Below, in pieces: positions 10,301-23,490 of a stretch of 64,000 nt of DNA. Source of the stretch: Coptis chinensis. Lineage: Eukaryota > Streptophyta > Magnoliopsida > Ranunculales > Ranunculaceae. Positions within the stretch are counted from its first letter, which is position 1, and each line of letters begins with the position of its first letter. The DNA lies in NCBI GenBank assembly GCA_015680905.1, contig CM027380.1:10930001-10994000 (forward strand), written 5' to 3'. The translations under genes were made by a program, and so were the position numbers. The notes under the pieces were generated by a model that saw only the letters and a list, made by a program, of their open reading frames with translations, searched no databases and was not told the DNA's origin.

Positions 10301-12422
10301 TCATCTAAATAGTTGATTGATCATATTGTCAATGTTCATGTAAGAAGAACCACCAGGAGCAGTAGCCTCTTCAGCTTTCTTCTTCCAGTCCAATGCTTTC
10401 ATCTTCATCTCCTTACCCTTCTCTCCCTCCATCAACTCTCTTACAAGGCTCTCCACTTCCTTTCTCTTCACATTACTATCGATCTCCATGCCTATACCCC
10501 AATGTTTACACGAGTATCTGCAATTTGTATGTTGATCGGCAAAGAAGGGCCAACATATCATAGGCACACCACTAGACACACTTTCTAAAGTTGAGTTCCA
10601 CCCACTGTGAGTCAAGAAGCATCCTATAGAAGGGTGACTGAGTACTTGTTCTTGTGAGCACCAAGTTGCTACTAGACCCCTTTCTTGTGTTTCAGTCACA
10701 AATTCAAGTGGTAGGATCACCGAGTCACCAACCACAAGATCGGGTCGGACAATCCATAAAAAAGTTCGATTGGTATTAGCAAGGCCCCAAGCAAATTCGT
10801 TGAGTTGGTTACTCGTCATGACTGTTACACTACCAAAATTTACGTAAACAACTGAGTTAGGTTCCTTGGAATCAAGCCATTCAAGACACTCGGGTTCTTC
10901 TATCCATAGATTGGAACGAATAGAATCCAATGTAGTTCCTGAAACTTGGCCAAGAAGCAAATGCAGTGGACCAATAGTGTATATAGGTGGAAGAGGCCGA
11001 ATCAACTTGAACGAAATTGCTCTTAACACTTCTTGCTCCAATACATCAAAAGTATTGAAAATAATAGCTTTTGCTGCATATGTTCTTTCAGTTTCACTCA
11101 AGACAAAGTCGATGGTGTCGTCTTTGGCATCTGCAGTTCGAGCAGAACTTGGCAGATCTCTGAAACGGATATCATTCATTCCAGGTATGCATTCTATTGG
11201 CATTTCTAGATCTCCATTTGTTAGATAAGTATCACCTGTTCGATTGGAAAAATAAAAAGAATAATTAGCTTACATTATGTAAACAACCACAATATATGCT
11301 CAAGTTGCTTGTCTGGAGTACCACAACACCCAAGAGACGTCTCAAGTTCGAGTCTCTGGGGACTCCTCTGGTTTGACCGGACAAGTGAGGGCGCCAAACT
11401 TCAGCCAGAGGACTATGGACTGTTTTCCCCGGGTTTCAGCCCCAATTACCTTGTGTTGCGGACTTTGTACTCTTTTTTGTGCGCACCCTTTGAGTTTGAG
11501 GGAGTTGACATGCATGTAAAGGATTGACTAGTTGACTTTGGGTGTTTGCTTAACAAAATTTTCAGCATATATTAGCTCATTTGGACAACGAACTGATTAT
11601 ATCATGACAATTGACATATGCTGTACCTTATATTTGATAAATATATAATTACCGCGGAAAACTGGTAAGCTGATTCACTTAAGTTCTTCTTTAAAGAAGG
11701 TTGAAATTGCTGGACCAAACTGCTTAATTTTTCAACAAAAACGACATCTCTGGTACAACAAGATCATACTAATAAGTAATAACCAATAACCATGCATCCG
11801 CTTTAGCTCGTCTGTTGTGATACCATTGAAGTATCCCAAATAGACAACACAAAGCCCCCTGATCAACTGAAGATATATAAAAAAGTTCATATATACTTTT
11901 TACCTATAAGTGGTATAAGACCTCTTTGTATGAGAAGATAATAATGTAAATATGCTGTGAAGCTGCAAACACTAGGAGTCCAAAATAATACTTCCGGAAT
12001 ACCAAGTTCCTCTGCAACTTTAAGAGTGAAGCTCATGACTCCATCTGAAACTATGCATGAAACAGGAGGAATGTTGATGGAAGAGGAAGTGGTATTTAAT
12101 TGATTTACAAGATTGCGAAAAGGGACTAAGCAATTTTTCTAGTTGATGCGTTGAGAGCTTTGACGTTTTGGGTGGTGTTGGAAGCGGAAGGTGGCAGACC
12201 ATCTGGGATTGAATGGAATTGAAAGTCAGGTAAGCCTCTCAGAGAATTAGGACCCCGAGAGTTTTGTAAGCGTTTGTGATTATAGTCAGTATTGACAAAG
12301 GTGATGTGAAAGCCTTTGTGGTGAAGGATCTTGGCTAGTTTGAGCATGGGGGCGATATGGCCCTGTGCTGGGTATGGTATGCATACTGCATGAAGTCTTC
12401 TGGCTTCTTGTTGGGATCCCAT
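10301..12422 (-). CDS. UGT85-type UDP-glycosyltransferase, two exons, one frameshift
   Basis: It transfers a sugar, usually glucose from UDP-glucose, to a small acceptor (in this family cyanohydrins, terpenols or cytokinin-like compounds) in the cytosol; the acceptor cannot be told. Exon 1 is 12422-11904, the intron 11903-11236 (GT-AG, phase 1) and exon 2 11235-10301. The ATG gives [20 protein letters not shown], followed by catalytic His22. SDGVMSF holds the conserved Asp. The 44-residue PSPG sugar-donor box runs from [10 protein letters not shown] to FFADQ (about residues 365-408 of 484), ending in Gln, which favours glucose. Length and intron place match UGT85A. One base is missing in an A-run at about 12137-12142, after 98 codons; on either side the frame is otherwise open. 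It is either a young pseudogene or a homopolymer error. Confidence 0.85.
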
Positions 12423-13640
12423 CTCTTTCTCTGAATAGGTGTTTGTGAATTGTCATGGCAAGGAACTCATCAATTTAAACTGGTAAGGGGGCATACTGGC
12501 ACGTGCTAGCATTCCTCTTAGATTACTGTTTGATCTCTGATGGCCGGAATCTCGAGATATATATACATTTTTTTGGGTACAGATATATTGATAGATTGCC
12601 ACGAGGATTCCCAACGATGTAGCGCACAATTGTCTAACGTGAGCAGTTGGCCGGGTTAAATAGTATTTATGAATCATGATAGCAGGAGTTGTTTTCATCC
12701 TATACATGGATAGACGATTCCACTTGAATTATAAAATACTAGAAGATTGGGTTTGACCTTGATATGTACACTGAATTTAATTGAACAGTTGAATATTTCT
12801 TCTCAATCGCTAAATATGTAGACCCGTGTTAAGTAAGGACAAGTTTGCAAAAGATTCATGCTCCGTAATCTAATAAGACAACTAACTTTTTTAACACATC
12901 TGTTTAAAAGAGATAAACTCTGCAGGCCAAATGTCCAAATGATATAATACAGACATGCATGATCTACAAAACCCAACAAATTTATTAACTTGTACTGCAA
13001 TAAGGACTAATAGTAAGGACTAACAGTCAGTATACAAATTGTTCATGTACGTACCATTTTCTAAGTGGTCTTACTTAGAGTTCTTAAATTCCAAGGATCT
13101 AACCCAATGGTATTGTATGATACCAACCGATACAGATTTTGGAATTAAGAACCTCGTCGACAAGTTTGTTCAGATTAATGCAAGAAGACCCACAAGCATA
13201 GCTAGTAATTAAGCCCGAATTATTTATTTAATTATTCGCTGAATTATAAGGTTTAAGAATAAAGCGAATAATTCGGCGAATTTTTGAATGATCTGGTTTA
13301 ATTAGCGAATTGGTTGGGTCGGCTTTATAATTGCCGAATTATTCGCGAATTATAAGGTTTGGCGAATAAAATGACATTTGTATTATTTTTTCATGAATAA
13401 AATTGTAAAAATAAAAATAAAAGCGTTATATACTTATATATCAAAATTTTAAATGTAAAATATATGGCGAATTTTAAAGAAATATATTCAGATTATCCCG
13501 TTTAAAAACATTATATCGTATTTTTTTTCTTGTTAGCGTTTTATTGGACCGAATATTTAAAAGTATTATTGTTGAAAATTTCGAATCTTAGGCGAATAAT
13601 TGACATACCGAACTTTTACCGTCCACGAATTTACTAGCTA
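12423..13640. other. Upstream of the UGT85 gene, AT-rich
   Basis: This holds the promoter and 5' untranslated region of the UGT85 gene, without a box I would commit to. From about 13205 to 13600 it turns into AT-rich sequence with repeated GAATTATTCG / GCGAATAATTC words. The phrase AATTATTCG(CT)GAATTATAAGGTTT occurs in direct order at about 13226 and 13335. This looks like a worn transposon piece but could not be assigned. Confidence 0.45.
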
Positions 13641-13644
13641 TGCC

Positions 13645-14402
13645 CACAAGGTCAGCCTCTTCAGCTTTCTTCTCCAATCCAACACATTTTTCTTCATTTC
13701 CTTACCTTTATCACCTTCCATCAACTCTCTTACAAGCTTCTCCACTTCATCTCTCTTCACATCATTATCAATATATCTCCATGCCTATACCCCAATGTAC
13801 ACAAGTGTATCGATAGTTTGTTTGTTGATCAGCAAAGAAAGGCCAACATATCATAGGCACACCAGCACATATACTTTTAACTGTTGGGTTCCACCCACAA
13901 TGAGTTGAGAACCCACCTATGGCAGGGTGGTTAAGGACCTATTCTTTAGGACGCCAACTTGCTAATATTCCCCTTTCTTTAGTCTCATTTATGAACTCGG
14001 TTGGAAGAATAGGCGAGTCACCAACGACTAAATCGGGCCTAATGATCCACAAGAAAGCGTGTTTGCTATTCGCTAGACCCCAAGCAAATTCAATGAGTTG
14101 GTCAGTTGTCATGACGGTAATGCTGCCAAAATTGACATAAATAGCTGAATTAGGTTCCTTGGAATCATCTTTCCATAAATTTGATCCTATCCTTTTTCGG
14201 AAAGCTGGCGATGCAGCAGATGAATTGGTCCGATGGTGTAAAGTGGGGATAATAAGGGCTTGATTGCATCCAAAGTTTCACTCTCAAGAGCATCAAAAGC
14301 ATTGAGAATGATTGCCGAGGCTTTGCGTGCTCTGTCTAATTGTGTTATCATGAAGTTGAGCACAATGTCATTAGGATCTGTAGTTCTGATAAGAGTGGGA
14401 AT
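13645..14402 (-). pseudogene. UGT85 pseudogene, C-terminal part only
   Basis: The minus strand matches exon 2 of the UGT85 gene next door nearly block for block. It has counterparts of the C-terminal Lys-rich helix, the PSPG box (about 13800-13960), the LWIVRPDLV region and [11 protein letters not shown]. The frame is broken by several stops and shifts. The 5' end stops abruptly where the Ty3/gypsy LTR begins at 14403. The missing first part is not found on the far side of the retroelement. It is probably a tandem duplicate of the neighbouring gene. Confidence 0.88.
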
Positions 14403-15000
14403 TGTAAAGGAGTGTTTTGATCTTCTCCTAATTACAACAAGGAAGAACGGGAGGGGTTTGGATTTTGGATGTGACCAGAATTATTTGTGAAAGCTGCCCG
14501 CGATTATCTTCTCTCGTTTTTCCTTTTCTTGGGGAGAGAAGAATCAGGTCTGACGTAGTTCCAGTAGGTGGTATTTATAGATTTTAGGGAGAAGAGATCC
14601 TTCTGACACGTGTACTCTTTTGTGCAAATGTAGGGTGGAGATCGCGGATGAGTGTTGAATTGGATTTTGGATATGCCTGTTATGATTGGGGGTAGATCGC
14701 GGTAGTCCCTATTTCGGTGATGAGATTACCACTAAGATCTTGGCAATCATTACACCTAGTGGGGTGTGTTTCTATCCGGCGTTACGTATCGGCAAAGTGT
14801 TAAATCTTGAGATATCTTCGTTCGCACCACCTACGAGTACGCTTTCGCAGGTCGGTCTTGAGGTCGCCTTGGATTCATCTATCTTTGCGACTCGTGTGCT
14901 TGCTAGAGGCATTGTTCTCGTCCGTCTTGGAGGTCGATATCTTCGGGCCGCTTTATGCTCGCGAGTCGCGATGCCCTATGAGGATATCGCTCCCTACTAC
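14403..15000 (-). repeat. LTR of the Ty3/gypsy fossil (3' LTR by element orientation)
   Basis: Shares TGTAAAGGAGTGTTTTGATC and the following 590 bp with 26177-26773. Its inner edge near 15000 is less certain by a few bases because the terminal dinucleotide is not conserved there. Confidence 0.88.
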
Positions 15001-18000
15001 GACCCTACCGGTGGGCGTTGATGTAAGGAAAACGCTGGCCGAGAGAAAGAGTCGGACGGCGTGGTGGAGCATGAAACAAGTAGTGGATGAACCGACCGGT
15101 GGCGCCACTTTTGAATCGTGGCCCGTGAATTGGCGGGGAAAAAGGTAGCTTTACCTTAGTTGCACGTGACGAATCGTAGCGGTTGGAGAAAAACGTGTCG
15201 CCGGCGTTATGCTGGAATCTGAAAGGGCGATTGCCTTGGAACACGTGTCGCGGCTATAAGCGAAGTCGTAATGATTACTCCTTGGTAACCGAACGGGCGG
15301 TTTATACAAAATCAGATTTGAGATACCAAAAAGTTATTTTCGTGTTTTCCTCCATAAAAACGCCGACTAGGGTTTCTCGGTGAGTGCTCTGTCACATTTT
15401 TCTTTCAATTTCCATTTGCTTTCCCTCTCAGTCCGCTCGTTATTTTAAGTAGGTAGGTTATTGTCGGGCTATAGGGTTTAAAATTTGAATATTTGATAGA
15501 AAAGAGTTGTTATAATGTCGATTCGATGATACTCGATCGGAGGAGGTCAGAGATATCTTTGAGTTGTGGAAATGCGAGGATGAAGCTTGATAAGTGTCGG
15601 CGCGGGGGTTGAATTGGAAGAAGAGGATAGGATAAGGGGGGGGTAATGCCCGATCTAGGTCGAGGAGATGGCGTGGCGGTCACGTCGGGTTGGGGAGATG
15701 TCGTCATCGGCGATGTGCCCCTAGAAGTGTGAACCGTCGTCTTTGCTAACTCTTCCCCAACCGAGGGCAGCATATGGGATTAAGGTCCCTGACCTGGAGA
15801 TATACGAGCCACGATTGAGTGAAAATGTTCGTAGTGAGGAGTATAACCCGCCGAACGGTGGAGTTATAATCTGTGAGGGCTAGCTGAGAGCGCATATGCA
15901 CATACCGTTCTCGAAACTGGTATGCGACTTCTTGGTACTTTGTTGGAAGTCTCCCTGTCAGTTCGTGGGTAACACTGGCGATTATTTAAGGTGTTCAACT
16001 GTTGAACGAGTGGGGAATATGACATAAGGGTAGGCCGATATAGTGGAGCACTATGTGAATGCGTCGATCGGGGAACATGAACTTTAGCTTGCAAACCATG
16101 ACGACGGCGTTCTGGCTTGTGATCGATGGAGTAAGCAATGAGGGCTGGACTAAGAGACCGTTGTTGCTAGTTGGCAATTACCGTGTGGCGGGTGTATACT
16201 GCGACCTAGGATTTGTAACATATCCGGTGGGTAGGAACACTTTTTACATTTGTTATTTTTGCGAGCGTTTGATAGTTGTTCTAACAGTCTTTGTTTTGCT
16301 TTGGCTGCGAGTTTTCGGAAGTGGCGAACCGATCGTGGGGAGATAGAAAGATTTGCTCGGGTGAGTCGTCATGGAAAAACAAAGCGAAGTTGCCGAGGTT
16401 GCACATTTCTTTGTAGAAAAGGGTGGACCGGCAATCGGGAAAAAGGAAAGCGCAAAAAAAGCGAGCTCGAGCTCCGCTAAGGCAAGGAGTGATGGAGGTA
16501 ACGAACGAGTGACTGGTAACACGAGAGGAGGAGAGGCGGGTGCATGGGGCGCAAAGGCGCCCTATTAGGGGAACTCGGGAGCCGGGAGGATCGGGCAGTC
16601 GGCCTGAATGGGGTTCGATCGAGGCTCCTGTGGAGTTGGAGCCAGTGGTTTTGACCGCTCGTGCTAGGGGCAGGTCGGAGAGGAGGCAACGCGACGCCTC
16701 TGAGCAAGACGCTGGGCGAGTTGCGAAAGTAGCTCGACACGCTCGTGGGGATGGCTAGCTAGTCGGGCGGATCGATGGTGAAATGCGGCCGGGGCCCGGT
16801 ATCTCGCCGTAGTGGGGCCCGACCTGAGCAGGTCATGGACTTGGCCACTTTTGGAGTGGGGTCCAGTACGCCTCGACTGGGACGCGATCCCAGTCCGGTG
16901 AAGAAGGCCAAGGCTCCGCGTAAGGTGACTGGAAAAGCGGTTGTGTCTGCGGATGATCTGGAGGGACATTTTGTCTATCTGGACGAGCATGGGGCAAATG
17001 TATTTAATGAAAGCAAGCGGATTGCTTCCGGATCGAAGAAGATAGCGGGTTGTTTGCTAGAACAAATAGCTCACGGATGGCACCCCGAGAGCTAGATGAG
17101 AAGGGGTTGGCCGACAACTTGAGACAAATGGAAATTCGCGCAATGCTTGGTATGTGCGTAGTTTCATCCGAGGTAACTTGTTTGCTTATGCAAATTGTTG
17201 TTGTCTTAACCATGTGTAAGTTCGTGTAGGTGGTGAGTGGATTCGAAGTTGAAAGAGATCGCCGGTTCGCGCGAATCGGATAGGAAATGGTGGTGAAGTC
17301 GGTTTGGTGAGGAATTGAAAACGTCGGGGGGCCCCAGATGGATGGGAGAGGGCTGGAAGATTTGAAGAAAGCTCATGAAGGCCTGAGTCCGCCAAGATGT
17401 TGAAAGATCTGAGCGGAAGAGGCTGAGGCAAAAGCTAGAAGAGGATTTGAAGATAATGTCAGAAAGCACCTACCGTGGAAATTGGTAGAATTTGAATGAT
17501 TATGCCTTACCTTGCAAGAAGGTTGCTTTCGGACGATTAACCGGGCCTATGACCGGACGCAGATTTGGGCCTTGAGCCGTTGGAGGTGACTGACAATGGT
17601 TTGAAGGAGGAACCGCCGCAGCGTCCGTCCCTCGGTGGAGGAGGTCAAAGGGATGTCGAGGTGGGGCGATTGCCTCTTACGTGGCGCGTGCGAAGCGGGG
17701 TGGCTCGAGCGAAAAGGCTGTTGCACCTGCGGTGTTGAGCTTAGAGTTGGATGGCATAGCGATTATTGTGGGCCGGGAGAGATCTTTGAGATCGATGAAG
17801 CTTTTTTGGCGTGGAGGGTAGCTACCGTGCGGAGATGACGAGTTGTGAAAGTTGTTGCTTGTCTTTTTATCGGCTTATATCTTTGTGATACAATAGAACT
17901 GGGTTTCACAGGGTAACACAGGCGGTTTCGCTTTTTATGTTTGTGTATTGTAATCTTGAGCGAGTGGGTGTCTCTTTGCTGATTCGGGGTAGCGAATGTT

Positions 18001-20900
18001 GTTAACTCGTGTGTGGTTTGGGTTGGATTTCTACGAGTAGTCTCAAAGAACTTCGGCTCAAGATCGTTTGTATGAAAAAATTTGTTAAACGAGTCGTCCT
18101 TTTGTTTGCATGCGATGGTAGATATTTGTTTTGCTTGTGTATGGCTGAGTCGTTTGCTCGCTCATAGTTATGCAGGATTATACGGCTTATAATGGAACGT
18201 GGTAGGCACATTGTGGTGACAACCTCCTTACTTATGATTGGTAAGATGGGAGGAGCGTCATGTTGTTGGAGTGCTTGCGATTGCGAAATACGCGCAACGC
18301 GAGCATCAGATCGCTGGAGTCTGGCTCGAGACGTAGGTCGAATTGCTATTCGCGTATTGATCTGCCAACTGCGGTGTTCCCTTGCGTCGCGTGAATGCGT
18401 GTAGGGAGACGAAGCGGTTCATGGGACATAATGATGGCGGGCAGATGGCGTTTGGCGTCTCAAGGTGATTATGAGGCACTTAGGAAAAGGCGTTTCCTAA
18501 GGAATATAAAACTCGAATATCATCAAGGGTTTTATCATTGTTATGCCTAAGCTTCCCTTCATCGTCTTTTGCGCCGATGTTTCGCTTCATCGCAGTGCGT
18601 GGTTTCTTATCTGCTTGGCGTGTTATTACGTTTGAGAAATACCTAGAGTAAGCTTTAGCTCATGCCATGATAACTTTCTTTGCTAGGTTAGGATGGCTAG
18701 ATGTCATGCGTTTGTGAGAGAAGCGTCACCACTATCAATGGAGGAAATGGAGTTTGAGCCTCATGTTCATGGCGATCGTGGGAAGAGAAAGGTTCGATGG
18801 AGAAAGCGAAGGGTCATAAGCGACCGAGGAGAGATAGTCGCCCATTTGGCGGCATTGTGTTGGTCGCCACGTCGAATGAAGCTGGCGCTGGTCGTTAAAT
18901 TCGGCGGCGTGGCTGGGGCAAAGTCGCCCGATCCGCGGGTGTAAGAGTTCGCCCCCGTGAATGTAAGGATGGGGGGCGAATTCTACTACGGGGGGAAGCG
19001 GGGAAGAAGCGGATGGTGAAAGCGTTGGTTGTAGCTTCCACTCGGCTCCCATAAGCGACTAAGCGTTACGAAGAGGATTGTGCTAGATGGTGATAAAGCG
19101 AGGTGGAGGGCGAGGACATGGGAACACTACCGGGGGGCGATGGATATGGCGCTTGTTTGGTGAGCTCGATACCTTAAGCGTTTGTCTTGCCGACTTCGTG
19201 GAGTCCGGTGTTCTAACCGCTCATGCGGTTTTGCGCGGGGTATGATAAGTTGAAAGATGATGCGGCGGCGCATCGAGACTAGTGGTAACCCTCACGTGGA
19301 TTTTGGGGTTGATGCGAGCTGCGTGGGGGTGGACAAGAAGAAACTAGAAGTGATGTCCACCAAGTACGAGCGATTTCCGAGAACTTATTTATCTTGGACG
19401 GATATGACCGAGCTAGAAAGGAATTGGGCCAGGATATTTGCTTATCGCGAAGAAATGCCGGAAGGTGTATAAAAGCGAAGAATATCTTTTCGAAGCTTGT
19501 ATCGTTATGCCGCTACGGGACGAAAAAGTATGACTGACGAAGAAAGCGATTGGGTGATGAGTCGAGGGGCACGAGATCGCGTGTGATGCTAAGATCTGCC
19601 CCGGCACACGGCTTCTACCGGTAGCACCACCGGAGAAGATAAGCATGTCATTCGGTGATGTTTGAAGATGTGATCTTCTAGTCTTCGGTTAGTCTTGAAA
19701 AATGTAGTCTACATGCGCTTTCCTCTCTTATATGAGAGTTAACAATAGAAATTTGTGTCTTCGGGCTTACGAAGCGGTTCAGCCTTTTTCGGGCTGGTTT
19801 CCACGAAAGTGGCGATTCGATATTTTGCTTATTTTGTAATGATCCTCGATCTGGATTTCTGGGTAATCGGCGGTCGGTGAACATATCTGTTGCGGCGTTT
19901 GGTCGTGTATTGTTATTGCTTATGCTCGCATGCATGTTATTTCCTATATGTGTATGACTAACGTTACGTGTATGAGGCATGTGGTTTTCGATAGCGAGTA
20001 TATCGTTTTGCGAGAGTGTGTTCTCTTTGAGTCGACCTTAGAAGTATAAGTCATCGGCGATAACAAGAAATAGAGAGGCTATGACAAGAATGCCGTAAGC
20101 TATGAGCATGTAAGCTCCAGAGGCGTTCTCACGGAGAGCGTTTCGCATTATCGATCCTAGAAATATAGGTCCTCGGCGTGACAAAATTGTAGAGGCTATG
20201 TAGCATGTAAGCTCGAGAGGTAGAAATGCGCTCCGCGGAGAGCGTTCGCTTTAGTCGATCCTAGAAATATAGGTCCTCGGCGTGACAAAAGTGTAGGCTA
20301 GGCTATGTAGCTCCGTGAAGCTGGTCGATCCTAGAAATATAGGTCGCTCCGCGGAGGCGTGTGGTGGCGTTAAAGCGTGGTGGAATGGGGAGTATCTTGA
20401 GGTTCGCATCGGATGACCGTTGCATGGCGTTATGACTCTCGGTGGAATAGCTAGCGAAGTAATTATACAAATGTGACCTTAGATTTATAATCTTTGAAAT
20501 AACAATTTGCATAGGTAGAAAAGCTTTATTGATAAAATCGTTTTAGCGGATAAGTATTCCATGGGCGAGGTAACAATTTTCCCTCTTGGGTTTTATCCAA
20601 TATCGCCATTGCTACAACGCTTTACGATGTATGGGCCTTCCCAATTAGGGGCTAGCTTGGAGTCGTCTTGCGTCTTTTTAGCACTAGGTCGCGGGTTGAA
20701 AAAGGCCGAGGATGTACTCGCTTGTTGTAGGAGTTCTTGAGTTTCTTGATAAGACGCGACTCGATGGGACTCGATCAGCGCTTTTCGAAAGCGGTCGATT
20801 TCTTTAAAAGCGCTAAAAGCGAGTCGTTGTGTCCGGATTCTACAAGTTACGGCGAGTCGTAGTATTTGTCATTTCGGTAGGAATTACGACTACGTGCCAT
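15001..20900 (+). pseudogene. Antisense coding section of the Ty3/gypsy fossil
   Basis: Most coding-like stretches here run on the plus strand, opposite to gag-pol. Around 15880-16200 is a Pro/Phe/Leu-rich piece with the MHIPFSKLV..SPCQFVGNT pattern of the plant gypsy-associated antisense protein family (often labelled putative plant transposon protein, Transposase_28). 16371-17095 is Lys/Ala/Gly/Arg-rich and ends in a SADDLEGHFVYLDEHGANV piece. Further short pieces lie at 18190-18950. The whole section is broken. Known Tat-type elements (for example Grande-like) carry such antisense genes of unknown function, so this assignment is by position and weak similarity. Confidence 0.5.
20030..20360. 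repeat. Short tandem array in the Ty3/gypsy fossil
   Basis: TCCTAGAAATATAGGTCCTC recurs at about 20154, 20265 and 20329, with a diverged copy at about 20036. The spacings are roughly 118, 111 and 64 bp, with CTCCGCGGAG-like palindromic words between. Tandem arrays near the 3' untranslated region are common in Tat-type elements and can seed satellites. Confidence 0.8.
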
Positions 20901-20930
20901 AACACAAGGAGAATGGTGATTCGCCCGGTG

Positions 20931-21850
20931 CTAGATCGGGCGTGGTGCGGTGAGCCCTGAGAATTTTTCAACTGATTTTTGGCGGCTTTTGTTCTTTTCG
21001 ATCTTTTTCTTTAGATTTTCGGGATTGCTTTGTTTCGGCCGCAGCTGGCCATTACTCACGAAGCGTCTTCGCGGAGTAGAAAATGAATGAATGATCTTCC
21101 ACTTGGCTAGGAACTCTTTGGTATTCGGCCTTTGAATTGAGGCCCATTGTCCATTACTAGTGTATGTGGTAAACCAAATCTGGTGATAATGTGAGTCGGA
21201 TGAAGTTTGGGACATGGGACTCTTTGGCGTGTGCTAAGAGGAATGGCCTCGACCCACTTGGTGAAGTAGTCGGTGGCAGCTAGGACAAAGCGGAAGCGGT
21301 ACTCTTACGTGGGATGAATGGTCCCATAATGTCCATGCCCCACATGTGAAATGGCCGCGGGCTCGCTATCTTGTCGGTTAGCGGCGAGTTGGATGATATT
21401 GTGGCGAGCGTTTGGCATTTGAGACATTTGAGGGCGTATGCTTTAGCATCGATCTGCATCCGGGGGCGAAATATCCTTGAGAGATGGCCTTGTGAGCTAA
21501 TGGCGGCGCCCGGTGTGATTTCCACATTCTCGCCGTGGATTTACAAAAATCAATTGACCACGATGCAGGGTAATGCCGCGAAAGTAAGTGTGGGCCACCC
21601 GGCGGATTTCTGAGCGGCTTGTTTTGGACTAAACAATAACGGCGAGCTTGATATGGGACTGCGCGGCCTTGATGCGGCTCCTCGGGGGGCGTCGTGCCGT
21701 CTTGGATATAATCGATGATGGGCTGCATCCATGTTTGGCTCAACCGACCGGGCGGAGAGAGAAATAGGTAAACTTATCATCAAGGTGTGGTCGACTTGGT
21801 ATGCGGTCGATCGGCGACTTCTATGAGAACTTGTCGGGGGCAGCATTTCG
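20931..21850 (-). pseudogene. Integrase remnant of the Ty3/gypsy fossil
   Basis: Minus-strand fragments show the pre-integrase region (IDYIQDGTTPPEE), a zinc-finger half CLKCQ, and HMWGMDIMGPF, the start of the catalytic core around the first Asp. Later core fragments appear toward 20931. The gene is broken. Confidence 0.85.
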
Positions 21851-22079
21851 GTGCAGGATAGCCAAGTAAGCTAAAGCTGTCTGCGTGGCGGTTCTCCTCC
21901 CGAGAAATGATGTATGTGTACCGCTTAAAAGAAGGCAATAACCGATGAACGACCTAAAGATATTTGGAAAGGTTTACCGTGGGTAGTGTACTCTTTTGCA
22001 ACTGGCGAGCGACCGATTCGCGAGAGTCACTAAAGACTTGGATCTCTTCGACACCGAAATTGCGGTACCATCCTTAATC

Positions 22080-23490
22080 CCTAATTAAGCCATTACTCCG
22101 CCTCATTATTGGAAGTTGCAAAGTCAATCGCGGTTGACTTTTCAATCATATTTCCGTCGGGGAAACTAAGGCGACTCGATGCCACTTCCACCAAGATTAC
22201 TCGAACCATCCACAAAAGAGACCCGAGTGATTTGACTTTCGTTTTTGTAATGCAGGAGCTCGGTTTCTTGTTCCCGGTTAGGGGTCCTCATTTGGGAAAT
22301 CTGCTAGGAAATCGGCGACGACGACCTTTTACGAGAAGTCGCGGGGACGAACTCTATGTGGTGTTCTCAGAGTTCTTCGCCCCAAACCGCCATTCGAAAG
22401 TAGTCTTGTTTTCTTTGTGAAGGACTTTTTCTTCAATGGAAGGTCGGTAAGAACTTTGATTTGATGTGCACGAAAGTACGGCTGAACTTCGTCGCGGAAT
22501 ACAACAAAGCAAAAATGCGGCTCGTTCGAGAAGGCGTAATTCTTTTTTCTTTTTGGCGTGGAGTGTCTTACTCGCGTGAAGTAGATCGGCTTCTACGAAT
22601 TGTTCTCCTCTTTAAAAGAGAGCTGATGGCGGTAAAAATCGGATCTGACCCGGATAAAGCCCGGTGTCTCTCCATATATTGGTTTGGCTAAGGCGGGGCG
22701 TGGTGAGATACTCTTTGAGAGTAGCGAATGCATGATGACATTGATCGCTCCATGAAAGCGGCTCGCCTTTTTTGAGGAGCTGCGAGGAACGATCTACACT
22801 TATCGAGGCCCTTGATATGAACGGTTGGCGCCCGCGACCATTCAAACAATTTACGTATCTGTTTCTTTGTGCGTGGATCGGGCATATCTAAGAACACTTT
22901 CGGATCGGGTCGATTTGCCTCGATCCCGCGCCTGCGACACACGATACCCTAAAAACTTGGGAGGGCGCTCAAAGAGGCATTTTTACGGGTTCAACTTCAT
23001 GCCCGATGCGGCGTAGTCACGGAAAGCGCTTGTTCGAGGTGGGTGAGGTGATCACCGGCTTTTTGCTTTTGACAACCATGCCGTCAATGTAGACCTCCAT
23101 GGTGTCGCCTAACATGTCTTGGAACATGTTAGTGACCCGGCGTTGGTATGTCGCTCCGTTCTTTGGACGAGCGGGAGGGCGTTGTAATAGATCCCTTGCT
23201 CAGTAATGAAGCGGCGTCTTCTCTTGATCTTCCTCGGCGAGTGGGATTTGGTTGTACCATTATGCGCATCCATAAGGAGAGGGAGCTCATGACCCAAGGT
23301 TTGGTCGACAAGTTGGTCAATCGAGGCAAAGGAAAAGCGTCTTTTGGCGTGGCTTGATTGACATTTGTGAAATCAACGATAAAGCGAATCGTGCCATTCT
23401 TTTGGGGACGGCGACAATATTTGCAATCCACTCGGGGTAGTCTACCTTTCGATGAAACCGACTTGCTTGAGTTTTTCGACCTCGTCATTG
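22080..23490 (-). pseudogene. Reverse transcriptase (and probable RNase H) remnant
   Basis: Minus-strand fragments show GTIRFIVDFTNVNQATPKDA, the RT motif before the PLPR word, at about 23330-23420. Later RT and connection pieces (LSWSDQCHHAFATLKEYLT) lie at 22612-22845. RNase H is expected at 22080-22600 but I could not identify a motif with confidence. The gene is broken. Confidence 0.85.

Noticed and set aside
10866-11228. Plus-strand 120-codon frame
   Set aside because: Shadow of UGT85 exon 2 on the opposite strand.
11300-11530. Possible SINE in the UGT85 intron (AAGTTCGAGTCTC resembles a tRNA-type B box)
   Set aside because: The A box is weak, and no poly-A tail or target duplication could be seen; one B-box-like word is not enough.
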